A DNA stretch of 64,000 nt from Lachnospiraceae bacterium UBA7182. GTDB taxonomy: Bacteria; Bacillota; Clostridia; Lachnospirales; Lachnospiraceae. The DNA is taken from contig DKVI01000074.1 of assembly GCA_002491115.1 (NCBI GenBank), positions 68,293-132,292 on the forward strand, read 5' to 3'. Position 1 is the stretch's first letter; every line of letters starts with the position of its first letter. The notes under the pieces are model-generated. The model searched no databases. It was given only the letters and a program-made list of their open reading frames with translations, and was not told where the DNA came from. Both the position numbers and the translations under genes were made by a program. Shown here piece by piece: positions 62,907 through 64,000 of the stretch.

Positions 62907-63980
62907 ATGGCGAGGAAATTTATGAAGGGCTGCGAAGCCATAGCGGAAGCGGCTGTCAGGTCCGGGTGCCGTTTTTTTGCCGGATACCCGATCACACCGC
63001 AGAATGAGATCCCGGAGTATTTTGCGAGACGTCTGCCGGAGGTGGGCGGCGTGTTCGTGCAGGGAGAAAGCGAAGTGGCCTCTATCAATATGGTATACGG
63101 CGCTGCCCAGACCGGAACGAGGGCGATGACTTCCTCTTCCAGCTGCGGCATCAGCCTGAAAAGCGAAGGGATCAGTTTCTGCGCATCGGCGCGTATTCCC
63201 ATGGTCTACTGCAATGTACAAAGAGGCGGCCCCGGCATCGGTGCGATCCAGCCGGCGCAGCAGGATTACTTTCAGGCTACCCGTGCCAGCGGAAACGGCG
63301 GCTTCCGGATGCTGGTATTTGCCCCGGCGACGGTGCAGGAAGCCGTAGATATGACCTATGCGGCGTTTGACTATGCCCAGAGAGACCGCAATCCGGTACT
63401 GATCCTGGCGGACGGCGTACTGGGGACAATCATGGAGCCGGTAGAGCTTCCGCCCATGCGTCCGGAAGAAGAAGTAAAAGCGCTGAAAGAAGCCCTGTCC
63501 GACTGGACGCTGACCGGGCATAAAGCAGATCAAAAGGCGCTGATCCTGCCGGGAGGATGGGCAGGACAGGAAGAACGCTGCAAGAGAAATGCCAAAATGT
63601 ATGACACCTGGGAAAAGGACGTTCAGGTGGAAGAGTACGGGACAGAAGACGCGGAAGTGATCCTGACAGCCTACGGAATCTGCGGAAGGATCGCCAAATC
63701 AGCGGTCCGCATTTTAAGAGAAGAAGGAGTGAAAGCGGGTCTGATCCGTCCAAAGACCGTGAGCCCGTATCCGTACGCGGCTTTTGACCGGCTGGATTAC
63801 GGGAAGGTGAAGGCGGTCTTGTCTGTGGAAATGTCCATACCTGCTCAGATGGTACAGGATGTGGAACTGGCAGTCAAAGGAAGATGCAGGATACAGACCT
63901 GCCTGCGCTCCGGCGGAGAGATCATGAGCCGCGAAGACGTCATCAAAGCGGCCAGAGGGCTGGCGGCCGCAAAATTCTAG
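62907..63980 (+). CDS. vorB: 2-oxoacid:ferredoxin oxidoreductase alpha subunit (VorB-like)
   Basis: 357 residues; AAGGAG before the ATG. Pyrimidine-binding domain start (FMKGCEAIAEAAVRSGCRFF, then AGYPITPQNEIPEYF), ESEVASINMVYGAAQTGTR, TSSSSCGISLKSEGI and NVQRGGPGIGAIQPAQQDY are diagnostic of the alpha subunit of 2-oxoisovalerate/2-oxoglutarate:ferredoxin oxidoreductases. The TPP-binding beta subunit and gamma subunit should lie to the right of the window. It oxidises 2-oxoacids to acyl-CoA and CO2, reducing ferredoxin. Vor rather than Kor is inferred from ptb-buk and the dehydrogenase. Confidence 0.9.
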   Translation: MARKFMKGCEAIAEAAVRSGCRFFAGYPITPQNEIPEYFARRLPEVGGVFVQGESEVASINMVYGAAQTGTRAMTSSSSCGISLKSEGISFCASARIPMVYCNVQRGGPGIGAIQPAQQDYFQATRASGNGGFRMLVFAPATVQEAVDMTYAAFDYAQRDRNPVLILADGVLGTIMEPVELPPMRPEEEVKALKEALSDWTLTGHKADQKALILPGGWAGQEERCKRNAKMYDTWEKDVQVEEYGTEDAEVILTAYGICGRIAKSAVRILREEGVKAGLIRPKTVSPYPYAAFDRLDYGKVKAVLSVEMSIPAQMVQDVELAVKGRCRIQTCLRSGGEIMSREDVIKAARGLAAAKF

Positions 63981-64000
63981 TATAGTTCAATTTAATTAGA

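Overview
The window looks like chromosomal DNA of an anaerobic, low-to-mid GC Gram-positive of the class Clostridia, most likely Lachnospiraceae. This rests on the gene styles: AGGAGG-type ribosome sites with frequent GTG/TTG starts, a PhoB/PhoR-type pair, a GH25-LysM lysozyme, an AzlCD pair, and a ferredoxin-dependent 2-oxoacid oxidation module with butyrate kinase and phosphate butyryltransferase. No rRNA, tRNA, CRISPR array or prophage structural gene was seen. The species cannot be named from the sequence alone.

Layout. 1-3.6 kb: small accessory genes on the + strand (a YdeI-like protein, three GNAT acetyltransferases, a C-GCAxxG-C-C protein, a half-size EamA transporter). 3.6-7.2 kb, - strand: a shortened Na/Pi cotransporter and a phosphate-type two-component pair. 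Both promoter regions carry TTTACA-N5-TTTACA repeats that look like Pho boxes. 7.4-11.4 kb: a RibD-like reductase, a Sel1-repeat protein, and an AlbA_2/GHKL regulator lying between a GNAT gene fragment and an intact related GNAT gene. 11.5-24.4 kb: a KAP P-loop NTPase followed by a six-gene expanded type III-like restriction-modification operon (PLD-like SF2 helicase, DUF4391, small membrane-anchored protein, Mod methyltransferase, YhcG-type nuclease, Res). 24.4-29.5 kb: MATE transporter, AzlC/AzlD, a Cys-rich small protein, GH25-LysM lysozyme, and a DNA glycosylase fused to a YbaK-type tRNA deacylase.

29.6-37.3 kb: a complete Wadjet anti-plasmid system in the order jetD-jetA-jetB-jetC, then an SNF2 helicase and a SWIM zinc-finger protein (37.4-40.8 kb). 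A complete insertion sequence (40,902-42,632) with terminal inverted repeats and a 10-bp target duplication has landed just upstream of the ribosome site of an AAA-ATPase/PD-(D/E)XK gene. 44.4-54.6 kb: a clearly more AT-rich, tightly overlapping seven-gene cassette: MORC/MutL-like GHKL ATPase, Z1 helicase, DUF4420 nuclease, AIPR, cytosine-5 methyltransferase, HNH, Vsr. This is the Z1/MORC restriction system known from comparative genomics. A gene remnant and a NUDIX-DUF262 pair follow, closed by a strong terminator at 56.9 kb. The stretch from about 9 to 57 kb is thus a defence island with at least five separable systems.

57.2-64 kb: a catabolic operon. A leucine/phenylalanine-dehydrogenase-like amino-acid dehydrogenase, a Na+-dependent amino-acid symporter (broken by a one-base frameshift), butyrate kinase, phosphate butyryltransferase, an uncharacterised P-loop protein, a two-cluster ferredoxin and a 2-oxoacid:ferredoxin oxidoreductase subunit together spell amino acid -> 2-oxoacid -> acyl-CoA -> acyl-phosphate -> acid + ATP. 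The operon runs off the right edge.
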